A DNA stretch of 64,000 bases from Paracoccus aestuariivivens (GCF_009711225.1 NZ_WMIE01000012.1:19316-83315), one strand, 5' to 3'; shown: positions 41,328 through 50,043, numbered from the stretch's first letter. Numbers and translations: made by a program. The notes: generated from the letters alone by a model not told the origin.

Positions 41328-43160
41328 TCATGGCGTCGCCTCGGCCAGAACCAGCCGCCAGTCACCGAAGGCGCTGACATTGATCGCCTCGCCGCTTGTC
41401 GCGGCGGTTTCGCAAAGAAAGCCCTTGGGGGTGGTGCCGTCGGCCATCCGGATCGTGCCGATGCAAAGGGGGGCAGGGATACCTGCGATGAAGCTGCCGA
41501 GTTGGGTTGCGGGCAGCGCCCACACCTCGACCTGTATCGAGGTTCCGCCCTCTGAGCAGCGGACCATGCCGGGGCGCCGCGGCGGGCCACCGGGCAGGCT
41601 GTAGAGGTTGTATTCCGGCATCGTCGGACCCTGACGCAGGAAGCGGCCACCACGGCGGGTCAACTCGCCATTCAAGGGCAGTCCCGACATATGTGCGCCA
41701 CAGACAGCGATCTCGACCTCGGTCGTGCTGGCGGTGACGGGGCGGGGGGCTGCGTCGGGAATGGCCCAACCGGTCGCGCCCAAACTCCGGCTGCCCCAGC
41801 GTTCGATGATGGTTCCAAGGCCTGCCAGCAAGGCGTCATGCCCCTCCTGTGCCAGCAAGGTCACTCCGCCCGGACGCCCGTCTGCGCGGGCTGGCGCGGG
41901 AACAGCCAATGCGCAAAGACCGAGCAGGTTGGCGAAGTTGGTATAAGTTCCCAAACGGGAATTGGGACCGATCGGATCGGCCTGCAGTTCGGCTACGGTC
42001 GGGAAGTTCGGGATCGAGGGGACGCAGATCATGTCCAGCGGCTCGAGCACCTGTTGCAACTGTCGGCGCAGATCGGCCAGACGGTAGAAATCGCGGAAGG
42101 CATCTGTCGCGGACAGGTCTTTTGCGCGTCCGACGATCCGGCGGATGACGGGCAGCACGGCCTCGGGGTTGGTATCCAGAAGCGGGCCGATCACGCAGTC
42201 ACGCTCGGCCACCCAAGCACCTTCGTAAAGCAGGGTGGCGACGGCGTAGAACGGAGTGAAATCGATTTCGGTCACCGTGGCGATGGCGCGCAACCGATCA
42301 CAGGCCGCGTCGAAGGCGTCTTGCTGTTGGTCGTCGCCAAAGAACCGGATCGAGTTGCGGCTGGGGATGCCGATGCGCAGTTGCGGCGGCGGGCTGCTGA
42401 TGGCAGCGGCGCGAACGGGCTTGGCATAGGGGTCGTCCGCGTCATAGGCGCAAACCTCGTGGAAGATCTCATGGGCGTCGGCAACGGTCAGCGCAAAAAT
42501 CGAGACCGCATCCAGCGTCCGGCATGCCGGAACCACGCCAGTTGTGGACAGTGCCCCCGGCGTTGGCTTCAGGCCCACGATATTGTTCAGCGCGGCGGGG
42601 ACGCGGCCCGAGCCTGCCGTATCGGTTCCCAAGGAAAAGCTGACGATCCCCCTTGCGACCGCGACCGCAGAACCTGACGACGAGCCTCCGGGCACGATAT
42701 CGGGATCGTGCGCATTCCTTGGTGCCGGCCAAGGAGTGCGCACGCCCACCAATCCGGTTGCGAACTGGTCCAGATTGGTTTTTCCGATAGGAAGCGCCCC
42801 AGCCGCCCGCAAGCGCGCCACGACGAAGGCATCGCGGTCGGCGGCATAGGCGAATGCGGGGCAGGCGACGGTGGTTGGACAATCGGCGACGTCGATATTG
42901 TCCTTGACCGCGAAGGGGATGCCCCAAAAGGGCAGGTCCGGGTCGAACCGGCCCAAGGCCTCGGCCTGAGCCAGCAGGGTATCGCGATCTATCACATGGA
43001 TGAAGATGCCTGGATCGCGGGCGTGGGCGATGCGGCGAAAGACCTCGGCGATCAGGGCGGTCGGCTGCAACCCCTGCGCATAGGCGCGCCGCAAGTCGGG
43101 TAAGGTGAATGCCAGTTCCTCAAGCATGTCGACCACCGTGCGTCCTGCTGTCATACGCAT
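41328..43160 (-). CDS. atzF: Allophanate hydrolase (AtzF)
   Basis: A 610-residue amidase-signature enzyme with a C-terminal accessory domain. Catalytic Lys is in GIPFAVKDNIDVADCPTT and the Ser pair in PGGSSSGSAVAVARG (about 150-165). The C-terminal about 150 residues (from about TTEVEIAVCGAHMSGLPLNGELTRRGG) form the allophanate-hydrolase C domain. It splits allophanate into CO2 and two ammonia. It is transcribed towards atzH and divergently from the LysR gene. Confidence 0.88.
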   Translation of the reverse strand: MRMTAGRTVVDMLEELAFTLPDLRRAYAQGLQPTALIAEVFRRIAHARDPGIFIHVIDRDTLLAQAEALGRFDPDLPFWGIPFAVKDNIDVADCPTTVACPAFAYAADRDAFVVARLRAAGALPIGKTNLDQFATGLVGVRTPWPAPRNAHDPDIVPGGSSSGSAVAVARGIVSFSLGTDTAGSGRVPAALNNIVGLKPTPGALSTTGVVPACRTLDAVSIFALTVADAHEIFHEVCAYDADDPYAKPVRAAAISSPPPQLRIGIPSRNSIRFFGDDQQQDAFDAACDRLRAIATVTEIDFTPFYAVATLLYEGAWVAERDCVIGPLLDTNPEAVLPVIRRIVGRAKDLSATDAFRDFYRLADLRRQLQQVLEPLDMICVPSIPNFPTVAELQADPIGPNSRLGTYTNFANLLGLCALAVPAPARADGRPGGVTLLAQEGHDALLAGLGTIIERWGSRSLGATGWAIPDAAPRPVTASTTEVEIAVCGAHMSGLPLNGELTRRGGRFLRQGPTMPEYNLYSLPGGPPRRPGMVRCSEGGTSIQVEVWALPATQLGSFIAGIPAPLCIGTIRMADGTTPKGFLCETAATSGEAINVSAFGDWRLVLAEATP

Positions 43161-43220
43161 CCGCTGTCATCCTTGGCCCCCGAATTGCATCCCGATGGCG
43201 GCGGGTGGTCCGACACCGTT

Positions 43221-43300
43221 GCCGCGCTGCAAAAGGTTGCGGCTATTTTGCGCTGAAATCTAATGCTATGTTTTCAGCAGAATGCTGCAAAATTTGCAGC
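43221..43300. promoter_or_regulatory. LysR-type operator cluster between atzF and lysR
   Basis: A perfect palindrome GCTGCAAA-A-TTTGCAGC (43284-43300), and a related site GCTGCAA-N4-TTGCGGC (43226-43243) 58 bp away, lie in the divergent region. The LysR consensus T-N11-A is contained in the first. They fit recognition and activation sites. Confidence 0.55.
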
Positions 43301-43322
43301 GTGAATACTAAAATGGTTCTAT

Positions 43323-44231
43323 ATGAAGTATTTGCAGACGTTCTCGCTGATCCACGACGTCGCGCGGGCAGGCTCGATCCGCAAGGCTGCCGAAGATATG
43401 AACATCACCTCCTCGGCGTTGAACCGGCAGATCCAGCGGCTCGAAGACGAGTTCGGGACCCAGATCTTCGAGCGATTGCCACGCGGCGTGCGACTCAACC
43501 CCGCTGGCGAGTTGCTGTTGCAGCATATCCGCAGCCAGAATGCCGATCTGGAGCGGGTGCGAAATCAGGTGGCCGACCTGTCAGGAGTCCGGCGCGGACA
43601 TGTCTCTATCGGCTGCAGTCAGGGGGTGAACCCGATCTTCCTGCCGGAACAGATCTCGCGGTATCGGGCAAAGCATCCGGGCGTCACGTTCAGCGTCCGT
43701 GTCCGCGACCGCGCCGCCGCCGAACACGATCTGAGTACCTTCACCAGCGATCTTGCCCTGGTGTTCGAGCCGATCCACCTTGCCGATTTCGAGATCATTA
43801 CGTCGATCCCGCAGCCGGTTTGCGCCGTCATGGCCAAGGATCACCCTTTGGCCGACAAGCCCCGCCTACGGCTGCGCGACTGTCTGGCCATGCCCCATGT
43901 CATCCCCTCGAACGAATATGGCGTGCGACACCTGCTGGAGCTTGCAACGCGCGGCAAATCCCGTGGGCTGAACCCCGTGGTCGAGGCCGACAGCTTCGAG
44001 TTGATGCGCCGTTATGTGCTTTATGAAAAGGCAATCAGTTTCCAGATCCCTATCGGGCTGGGGTCTGGCGGAGATGCGGGCATGGTGGTCCGTGAACTGC
44101 CGGAACGCGATCTGCCTATTGGCACGCTCCTTCTGGGGCAGATGCGCGGACGGACGCTTCCGGTCGCCTCGGCTAAATTCGCGCTGCAACTGGCTGCAGC
44201 GTTGGAGGAGTTGGACGGAGCAAGGGCGTAG
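43323..44231 (+). CDS. LysR family regulator of the biuret/allophanate cluster
   Basis: A 302-residue LysR-type activator. N-terminal winged HTH: IHDVARAGSIRKAAEDMNITSSALNRQIQRLEDEFGTQIFERLPRGVRLNPAGELLL (about 10-66). The effector-binding domain covers the rest, with two periplasmic-binding-like lobes. It is divergent from atzF, with palindromes between; an intermediate of the nitrogen pathway is the likely ligand. It ends directly adjacent to the stop of the convergent marR gene. Confidence 0.88.
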   Translation: MKYLQTFSLIHDVARAGSIRKAAEDMNITSSALNRQIQRLEDEFGTQIFERLPRGVRLNPAGELLLQHIRSQNADLERVRNQVADLSGVRRGHVSIGCSQGVNPIFLPEQISRYRAKHPGVTFSVRVRDRAAAEHDLSTFTSDLALVFEPIHLADFEIITSIPQPVCAVMAKDHPLADKPRLRLRDCLAMPHVIPSNEYGVRHLLELATRGKSRGLNPVVEADSFELMRRYVLYEKAISFQIPIGLGSGGDAGMVVRELPERDLPIGTLLLGQMRGRTLPVASAKFALQLAAALEELDGARA

Positions 44232-44723
44232 TTATTTGTCGCCAAGGATGGTGCCAAGACGCCGCAGCAGGTTCTGAAGGTCGGTTCGGTCCTGCGGGGC
44301 CAGAACGTGAAGCAGCAAGGCCTCGCGGCGCATATCCTCGCGGAAGGCGGTTTCGGCTAACTGGCGACCGCGCTCGGTCAGTTGGACCAAAAGTCCGCGT
44401 CCATCCTCGGGGTCGGGAACGCGCTGGATGAGCCCCGCTTGGGCCAGCCTCGCAAGTCGGTGCGTCAGCCCGCCCGAGGTGATCATCAGCGCGGAATACA
44501 GCTTTGTCGGTGAAAGGCGATAGGGCGGCCCCGCGCGTCTGAGCGTCGCGATGACATCGAACTCGCCCCGCTCAAGGCCGAACTCGCGGAAGGTCGCCTC
44601 GATCTCGGGTGCCATGATGCTGGCAAGCCGGTTGATGCGACCGAGAATGTCCATCGGACCGGTGTCCAGATCGGGCAATTCGCGGGCCCATTGCGCGCGT
44701 CGGTGGTCGATAGGGTCGTGCAT
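44232..44723 (-). CDS. MarR family regulator
   Basis: A 163-residue winged-helix regulator. The core is SPTKLYSALMITSGGLTHRLARLAQAGLIQRVPDPEDGRGLLVQLTERGRQLAE (about 75-130), with the wing DxRGxxVxLT typical of MarR. I start at MHDPID because the longer frame runs through a large palindromic region. It is divergent from the DUF4287 gene. Two adjacent inverted repeats between the genes make it a likely autorepressor. Its ligand is unknown. Confidence 0.85.
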   Translation of the reverse strand: MHDPIDHRRAQWARELPDLDTGPMDILGRINRLASIMAPEIEATFREFGLERGEFDVIATLRRAGPPYRLSPTKLYSALMITSGGLTHRLARLAQAGLIQRVPDPEDGRGLLVQLTERGRQLAETAFREDMRREALLLHVLAPQDRTDLQNLLRRLGTILGDK

Positions 44724-44730
44724 GAGGTCC

Positions 44731-44791
44731 CGCGATTTATCTTGATGCAAAGATAAAATGCCGATATAGCTTGACGTCAAGATAAATCGCG
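44731..44791. promoter_or_regulatory. Tandem MarR operators between marR and DUF4287 gene
   Basis: A perfect 15-bp inverted repeat (CGCGATTTATCTTGA, 44731-44745; TCAAGATAAATCGCG, 44777-44791) spans the region. Inside it are two sites: TTTATCTT-N6-AAGATAAA (44736-44757) and the 12-bp palindrome CTTGACGTCAAG (44770-44781). TATCTTGA-type half-sites are typical of MarR operators. Confidence 0.65.
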
Positions 44792-44831
44792 TGGTGCTTG
44801 CCCTGTTCTTCGCAATCAAGGAGCGCATGAC

Positions 44832-45050
44832 ATGAGTTTTGCAGCCTATCTCCGCAATATCGAAGACAAGACCGGTAGATCTCCGGAAGAATTCAGGGCG
44901 TTGGCTGAAGCCAAGGGCTATGCCAAGGCCGGACAGTTGGGCGATGGTGTCAAACCCGGGACCGTGATCGCGTGGCTCAAGGACGAATTCCAGCTCGGGC
45001 ACGGTCATGCAATGGCGATTGTGGCGTTGCTAAAGGGCAAGACGGAGTAG
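44832..45050 (+). CDS. DUF4287 domain small protein
   Basis: A 72-residue protein that is one DUF4287 domain (SFAAYLRNIEDKTGRSPEEFRALAEAKGY...WLKDEFQLGHGHAMAIVALLKG). It is mostly helical and of unknown function. It is divergent from a MarR gene, and the shared operators suggest that it belongs to that regulator's regulon. Confidence 0.8.
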   Translation: MSFAAYLRNIEDKTGRSPEEFRALAEAKGYAKAGQLGDGVKPGTVIAWLKDEFQLGHGHAMAIVALLKGKTE

Positions 45051-45152
45051 CCGCGGACTGCGCGCGGCCAATTGCTCTGCCCAAAAGACCAAGTTGACTC
45101 ATTTCCTCCCCGGACTAACCATTTCCCGGCGGCGTTTTTTATGAGTTGACAA

Positions 45153-46577
45153 TTGGTATTTTCACAGCTGGACTTCTGGATCTTTTTTTCGATCGTTCTC
45201 GCGCTTTATGTGGCACTGCCATTCCGCGCGCAAAACTGGATGCTATTGATTGCAAGCTACGTATTCTATGCGGCTTGGGATTGGCGCTTTCTATTTCTGA
45301 TCATGCTATCCACCTGCACAGATTATCTGATTGCTTTGAAAATGGAAAGGACAGAGACGCAATCGGCGCGGCGATTTTGGCTTTCCGTGTCGCTTTGGAC
45401 CAACCTGAGTGTGCTTGGGATATTCAAATACTTTAATTTCTTTATCGAGAGTTTTGCGATGCTCTCGGAAAAGTTCGGCTTTCCGGTATCCTATCATGCG
45501 CTTCATATCGTGCTACCGGTCGGCATTTCCTTTTATACGTTCCAGACGCTGAGTTATACGATTGATGTATATCGCCGCGATATTCGCGCGACGACGAGTT
45601 TGCGGGATTTCGCGCTTTTTGTTTCGTTCTTTCCGCAGCTTGTCGCAGGCCCGATCGAACGGGCGAGCCATCTTTTGCCCGAAGTAAGTCATCCTCGTCG
45701 CATGACATGGGATAATGTCACGCGCGGAGTGGTGTTGTGCTTGATAGGTCTGATCAAGAAGATCGTCATCGCAGATGCGATCAGCCCGACGGTCGATACG
45801 ATATTTGCCATGCCGGACCCTTCGGGCGGCGTTATCCTGATCGGGACGTGGCTATTCGCGATCCAGATATATTGCGATTTTTCCGGATATACCGATATTG
45901 CGCGTGGGGTCGCGCGGATCATGGGGTTCAACCTCATGCTGAATTTTGCGCAACCCTATTTTTCGGTCAATCCGCAGGATTTCTGGCGACGCTGGCATAT
46001 TTCATTATCCACATGGCTTCGCGATTATCTGTATGTTCCTCTGGGCGGAAACAGGAAAGGCAAGCGCCGGACGCAGATCAACCTGATGCTGACAATGGTC
46101 CTTGGCGGATTATGGCATGGGGCGGCATGGAATTTTGTCCTATGGGGAGCGTATCAAGGGACGCTTTTGGTCCTGCATCGACAATTGGTCGGCAAGCTTG
46201 GCGCGCGGACGGATAAAGGTTTCGGCGGCATGTTCTTGCACATCATCAAGATCGCGCTGTTCTTTCAGGTCACATGCTACGGCTGGCTGTTGTTCAGGGC
46301 CTCGTCTTTCGAACAGATTACCCGTTTTACCAAAAGTCTTCTGACAATGCGTTGGTCCGATTTTTCGGATCTGGGCTTCATCAACATTCCGGTTCCGGCA
46401 TTTGCCGGAATGGCGGTAATCTTGTTTGTCGACGTCATGATCGAAGTCACCGGAAATCCGCGCTTCTATGAGGTCTGGCTGCGACCGGCACGGGCTGCCT
46501 GCTATTCGATTCTGGTTTATACTCTGGCCTTCGGGGCAACGACCACGCCGAGCGCGTTCATTTATTTCCAGTTCTGA
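45153..46577 (+). CDS. MBOAT family O-acetyltransferase (AlgI-like)
   Basis: A 474-residue membrane-bound O-acyltransferase. The N-terminus (MVFSQLDFWIFFSIVLALYVALPFRAQNWMLL) matches AlgI, so I accept the TTG start although the neighbouring ATG frame closes after two codons. Key features are SFFPQLVAGPIERASHLLPE, the PYFSVNPQDFWRRWHISLSTWLRDYLYVPLGGNRKG segment and the invariant His region MVLGGLWHGAAWNFVLWGAYQGT. It transfers acetyl across the inner membrane to a periplasmic acceptor. It pairs with the AlgX/AlgJ-like gene downstream. The acceptor could be cellulose or another exopolysaccharide. Confidence 0.88.
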   Translation: MVFSQLDFWIFFSIVLALYVALPFRAQNWMLLIASYVFYAAWDWRFLFLIMLSTCTDYLIALKMERTETQSARRFWLSVSLWTNLSVLGIFKYFNFFIESFAMLSEKFGFPVSYHALHIVLPVGISFYTFQTLSYTIDVYRRDIRATTSLRDFALFVSFFPQLVAGPIERASHLLPEVSHPRRMTWDNVTRGVVLCLIGLIKKIVIADAISPTVDTIFAMPDPSGGVILIGTWLFAIQIYCDFSGYTDIARGVARIMGFNLMLNFAQPYFSVNPQDFWRRWHISLSTWLRDYLYVPLGGNRKGKRRTQINLMLTMVLGGLWHGAAWNFVLWGAYQGTLLVLHRQLVGKLGARTDKGFGGMFLHIIKIALFFQVTCYGWLLFRASSFEQITRFTKSLLTMRWSDFSDLGFINIPVPAFAGMAVILFVDVMIEVTGNPRFYEVWLRPARAACYSILVYTLAFGATTTPSAFIYFQF

Positions 46578-46580
46578 GCC

Positions 46581-47708
46581 ATGCGATCCACACTCAAAAC
46601 CTTCGTACTGACTATCGGATTTCTGATCCTGTTGGACGGCCTTGTCGCGCTTCTGCTGCAAGGTCCGGCGCCGGCATCGTTGAAAGGCTTCTTCGATTAT
46701 GGCGCTTCGGTGCCGGGCAAGATCGCGCAGATGAAGCAGCATCCCGGTGCGCCCGGTAATCTGCTGGCGGTGGCATGGCTGCCCGATGTGATCGAGGAAT
46801 CGGCTGTCGGGTTCAAGGCCGAAGCCTCGGATGAGGCGCCGGTGATGCGGGTCTATGGAATGTCCTTCGCGGCCGACATCGCACATGGCGCCCAGACGCA
46901 TCGGCCGGATATGCTGGTAGACGTGCATGGTGGTCCCAACGCCCCGCCAAATTTCTCTTACGAGGTGTTTCTGGAAGACCGACAGAATAGGAAACCCGGT
47001 GATGTCGCGGTTCTGGGCATCCTTTCGTCCACCACAGCCGCGATGAGTTCTTACTCGAACCGCGTTTGGGCGTTCGAACAGCCTGCGCCCTATACCTATC
47101 CGGTGTTCTGGCCCGAGGGGGCGGACGGGCTTCGCGCCGATGGGCCGGTGCTGCAATCGCTATCTGAGGAGATCGCCTTGGAGGCCCATCCCGATCTGGT
47201 CGCGAAATGGCATAGGCAGTTGCGGGAAAAAGACGGGCTATATTCGGAAAGCGCCTTTGCGCTGCCAGTTCTGGATGCATCGCCCTTTGCGCGGCTGATC
47301 CGGCGGGCCTTGGCGGTTCAAAGCATCAAAGAGAAAGAACAGGATATCAATTCCGGCAAAGGATCCGACCCCTATCCCTATCAGGAGGTTCTGCGTCGGA
47401 TGGTGCGGGATTTCAGCGAAACCGCTCGCGCGGATCAGCAGATTCCTGTCGTTCTGCTGATCCAGACGCGGAATTCCCAAGATCCCGATCTGCGCCAGAT
47501 ATTTGCCGAGTATCTGAAAGCGAACGATATTCCTTTTGTCGCGACGACGGATCTTCAATCCATTCGCGATCCTTCGGCATTTTATGGTGACGGTCACTAC
47601 ACGGGGAACACGAACAAGAAATTCGGGCAATCCCTGTTGGACGTGATTGATAGGGAAGCGTCGCGCTCTGTCAGCATGACGCGGGTACCGTATAGCGCAG
47701 TGAATTGA
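46581..47708 (+). CDS. AlgX/AlgJ-like SGNH-fold acetyltransferase partner
   Basis: A 375-residue protein with an N-terminal hydrophobic anchor (LKTFVLTIGFLILLDGLVALLLQ), so it faces the periplasm. It shows an SGNH-like fold: GMSFAADIAH (nucleophile block) near residues 94-103 and the Asp-His pair in FYGDGHYTGNTNKKFGQSLLDVI near the C-terminus. Such proteins pass acetyl from an AlgI-type MBOAT to the polysaccharide. Gap to the MBOAT gene is 3 bp, so they are one operon. Alternatives include a DHHW-family esterase; sequence divergence from AlgX is large. Confidence 0.72.
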   Translation: MRSTLKTFVLTIGFLILLDGLVALLLQGPAPASLKGFFDYGASVPGKIAQMKQHPGAPGNLLAVAWLPDVIEESAVGFKAEASDEAPVMRVYGMSFAADIAHGAQTHRPDMLVDVHGGPNAPPNFSYEVFLEDRQNRKPGDVAVLGILSSTTAAMSSYSNRVWAFEQPAPYTYPVFWPEGADGLRADGPVLQSLSEEIALEAHPDLVAKWHRQLREKDGLYSESAFALPVLDASPFARLIRRALAVQSIKEKEQDINSGKGSDPYPYQEVLRRMVRDFSETARADQQIPVVLLIQTRNSQDPDLRQIFAEYLKANDIPFVATTDLQSIRDPSAFYGDGHYTGNTNKKFGQSLLDVIDREASRSVSMTRVPYSAVN

Positions 47709-47723
47709 TTTAGATGGTAATTA

Positions 47724-48734
47724 TCACACGGTTAGCTGCTGATCGTTTGATGCCGGAGGGGCCGCAGTTTCGGCCAGCCGCTGCGCCTGAACCGCAGTGA
47801 TCGCAGCGGCGGCCACGATATCGTCGACCGAACAACCGCGCGACAGATCGTTGGCAGGCTTGGCTAGCCCCTGCAGGATCGGTCCAATGGCATTCATCCC
47901 ACCCAGCCTTTGGGCGATTTTATAACCGATATTGCCCGAGGCTAGATCGGGGAAAACGAAGACATTCGGCCTTCCGGTCAGGCGGCTGCCGGGGGCCTTT
48001 TTGGCGCGGATGGCATCGTCCAGAGCGGCGTCGAATTGCAATTCTCCGTCGATTTCCAGTTCCGGATCGGTCTCGCGGATCAGGCGCAGGGCCTCGCGGA
48101 TGCGGTGCAGGCTGGGATGGTCGGCGGAACCCGCGGTCGAGAAGGAAAGCAGCGCCACGCGGGGCGTTTCGCGCAGGATCTGACGGCAGGATTGTGCGGC
48201 AGAGCGGGCGATGGCGGCAAGTTCGGTCGCATCGGGTTCGATGACCAGACCGCAATCGGCGAAGATCATGCCGCCCTTGATTTCAGAGGAAGATTTGCAC
48301 GAAAGCATCAGGAAAAAGCTGGAGACGATGCCCGCATCGGGGGATTTCCCGATGATTTGCAGCGCGGCGCGGACGGTATCGGCGGTGGTGGCGACTGCGC
48401 CGCCGACCGTACCATCGGCATGACCCAGACGCACCCGCATGGCGGCCTGACGGATCGGGTCGCGCATCTCGTCCAAGGCCCGTTCAGCGGTCATGCCGCG
48501 CGAGGCGCGCATCCGGTGCCAGTGGACGGAAAGTTCGACCAGATCAGGGGCTTCTGCGGGGCATAGCGAGGTTATTCCCGGCAGGTCCGGCCCATCCAGC
48601 AGGGTGATGCGGGCCAGCCCCTCGGAACTGAGGCGGAGGGCAGCGTCGCAGACGCGGGGATCGCGGCCCTCGGACAGGATGATGTGGCGGGGATTGGCGC
48701 GGGCCGACTGGTAGATCAGGTCGAGCGGTTTCAT
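47724..48734 (-). CDS. pta: Phosphate acetyltransferase (Pta)
   Basis: A 336-residue enzyme that converts acetyl phosphate and CoA to acetyl-CoA. The short Pta core is present, with ILSEGRDPRVCDAALRL, MRVRLGHADGTVGGAVATTADTVRAALQIIG, SSFFLMLSCKSSSEIKGGMIFADCGLVIEPDATELAAIA, LLSFSTAGSA and PNVFVFPDLASGNIGYKIAQRLGGMNAIGPILQGLAKPANDLSRGC. It consumes acetyl phosphate made by Xsc. It is adjacent to tauZ, with a 160-bp gap containing tandem repeats, so it may have its own promoter. Confidence 0.93.
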   Translation of the reverse strand: MKPLDLIYQSARANPRHIILSEGRDPRVCDAALRLSSEGLARITLLDGPDLPGITSLCPAEAPDLVELSVHWHRMRASRGMTAERALDEMRDPIRQAAMRVRLGHADGTVGGAVATTADTVRAALQIIGKSPDAGIVSSFFLMLSCKSSSEIKGGMIFADCGLVIEPDATELAAIARSAAQSCRQILRETPRVALLSFSTAGSADHPSLHRIREALRLIRETDPELEIDGELQFDAALDDAIRAKKAPGSRLTGRPNVFVFPDLASGNIGYKIAQRLGGMNAIGPILQGLAKPANDLSRGCSVDDIVAAAAITAVQAQRLAETAAPPASNDQQLTV

Positions 48735-48866
48735 GGTTCAATCTTTCGGAGTGCCGCAACGGCGGCGCGCGTTGCTTGGAACACAAGGCGGAGTCTGGAA
48801 TGTAGATGTGGCTTGAAATTGCAGGAAAAATTGCTGTGACAGGAGTGCAGCGCGTGTGCACAGTCA

Positions 48867-48884
48867 GTACACCGCGCGTACACC
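48867..48884. repeat. Tandem GTACACC direct repeats upstream of pta
   Basis: Two GTACACC copies start 11 bp apart, one helical turn, within the 160-bp gap between tauZ and pta. A related GTGTGCAC lies just upstream (48854-48861). Confidence 0.35.
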
Positions 48885-48894
48885 GGTTTGGCGG

Positions 48895-50043
48895 TCAGGC
48901 GATCCAATGGATGCCCGCGACTATGAAGATGCCAAGAAAGGCGGTTTCGACGACCAGCAACGCAATCGCCGCCGGCCCGACTTCAAGCATGCGTGCCAGC
49001 GAAGTCTTGATCCCGACCGCAGCGATGGCGACCAGCAGCGCCCAGCGGGACAGAACGCCCGCCGCATCGGCCAGCCAGACCGGCAGTAGCCCCAGCGAGT
49101 TCACCGCCGCCAGCGCGAGAAAGCCCAGAACAAAGCCAGGCAGCAGCGGCGGGCGTTTTCCCTCGACCTGATCGGCCAGACCGCGCGCACGGATCGCCAG
49201 CGAGATCACCAGCACCACCGGCGCCAGCATCGAGACGCGGATCAGCTTGACCAGCGTTGCGGTCTCTCCGGCCTCGGGGCCGATCGAGAAACCCGCGCCG
49301 ACGACTTGGGCCACGTCATGGATCGTGCCGCCAAGGAAAACACCGGAATCGCGGGCGTCGAAACCGAAAACCTGCGCCAGCATCGGGTAAAGCACCATCG
49401 CGACCGTCGAGAGCACGGTGACGGCAAGGACGGTGAAGACCAGATCGCGCTCGGATTTCTCGTGGCGGGGTAGGACGGCGGCGATGGCCATGGCGGCAGA
49501 GGCGCCACAAATCGCGACCGAGCCTCCGGTCAGCAGGGCAAAGCGCCAGTCGCGCCCGACGGTGCGGGTGATCGCGAGCGCGAACAGGATGGTCAGTACG
49601 ACGCCTGCGACGACCAAGCCGATGGCCGCGCCGCCAAGCCCCGCCAGCATCTCGACCGAGATCCTTGCGCCCAGCAGCGCCACCCCCAGCCGCAGCACCG
49701 TCTTGGCGGTGAAGCCGATGCCAGGGGCGGTCTTGGTGCCGGTCTCGGCCAGAAAGTTCAGTGCAAGGCCCAGCAGCAGCGCCATCAGCATGGCGGGCGC
49801 GCCGTAATGCTCGGACAGGAATTGTGCGGTGGCGGCGACAAGGACCGAGACGGCGAGGCCGGGGAAAACCTGTCCAAGGCTGAGCCCCCCGAGCAATCGG
49901 GCCGAAAATGCGGGCTTAGGCGGCGCGGGCGGCAGGATCGGCATGGTCGGGGCCTTGCGGGGTGGTTCCTGCGGGGCCAGCAGAGAGGGGGCTTCGGTGG
50001 CCTGTTCCGGTTCGCGGCGCAGGGCTGGGCTGGGCGTGGACAT
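48895..50043 (-). CDS. tauZ: Putative sulfate exporter TauZ (YeiH/PSE family)
   Basis: A 382-residue polytopic membrane protein of the YeiH/putative-sulfate-exporter family. It has about ten hydrophobic segments and conserved ALLGARISVEMLAGLG, GGSVAICGASAAMAIAAVLP and LGGTIHDVAQVVGAGFSIGPEAGETATLVKLIRVSML. It is proposed to remove sulfate formed by oxidation of the sulfite released by Xsc. The N-terminal 40 residues are Pro-rich. The start MSTPSPALR has SD GAGGAG; a longer in-frame start at 50100 lacks one. It lies between xsc and pta. Confidence 0.85.
   Translation of the reverse strand: MSTPSPALRREPEQATEAPSLLAPQEPPRKAPTMPILPPAPPKPAFSARLLGGLSLGQVFPGLAVSVLVAATAQFLSEHYGAPAMLMALLLGLALNFLAETGTKTAPGIGFTAKTVLRLGVALLGARISVEMLAGLGGAAIGLVVAGVVLTILFALAITRTVGRDWRFALLTGGSVAICGASAAMAIAAVLPRHEKSERDLVFTVLAVTVLSTVAMVLYPMLAQVFGFDARDSGVFLGGTIHDVAQVVGAGFSIGPEAGETATLVKLIRVSMLAPVVLVISLAIRARGLADQVEGKRPPLLPGFVLGFLALAAVNSLGLLPVWLADAAGVLSRWALLVAIAAVGIKTSLARMLEVGPAAIALLVVETAFLGIFIVAGIHWIA

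Noticed and set aside
46005..46013. Perfect DnaA-box sequence TTATCCACA
   Set aside because: A single copy within the MBOAT coding sequence, far from rep; chance occurrence is likely.
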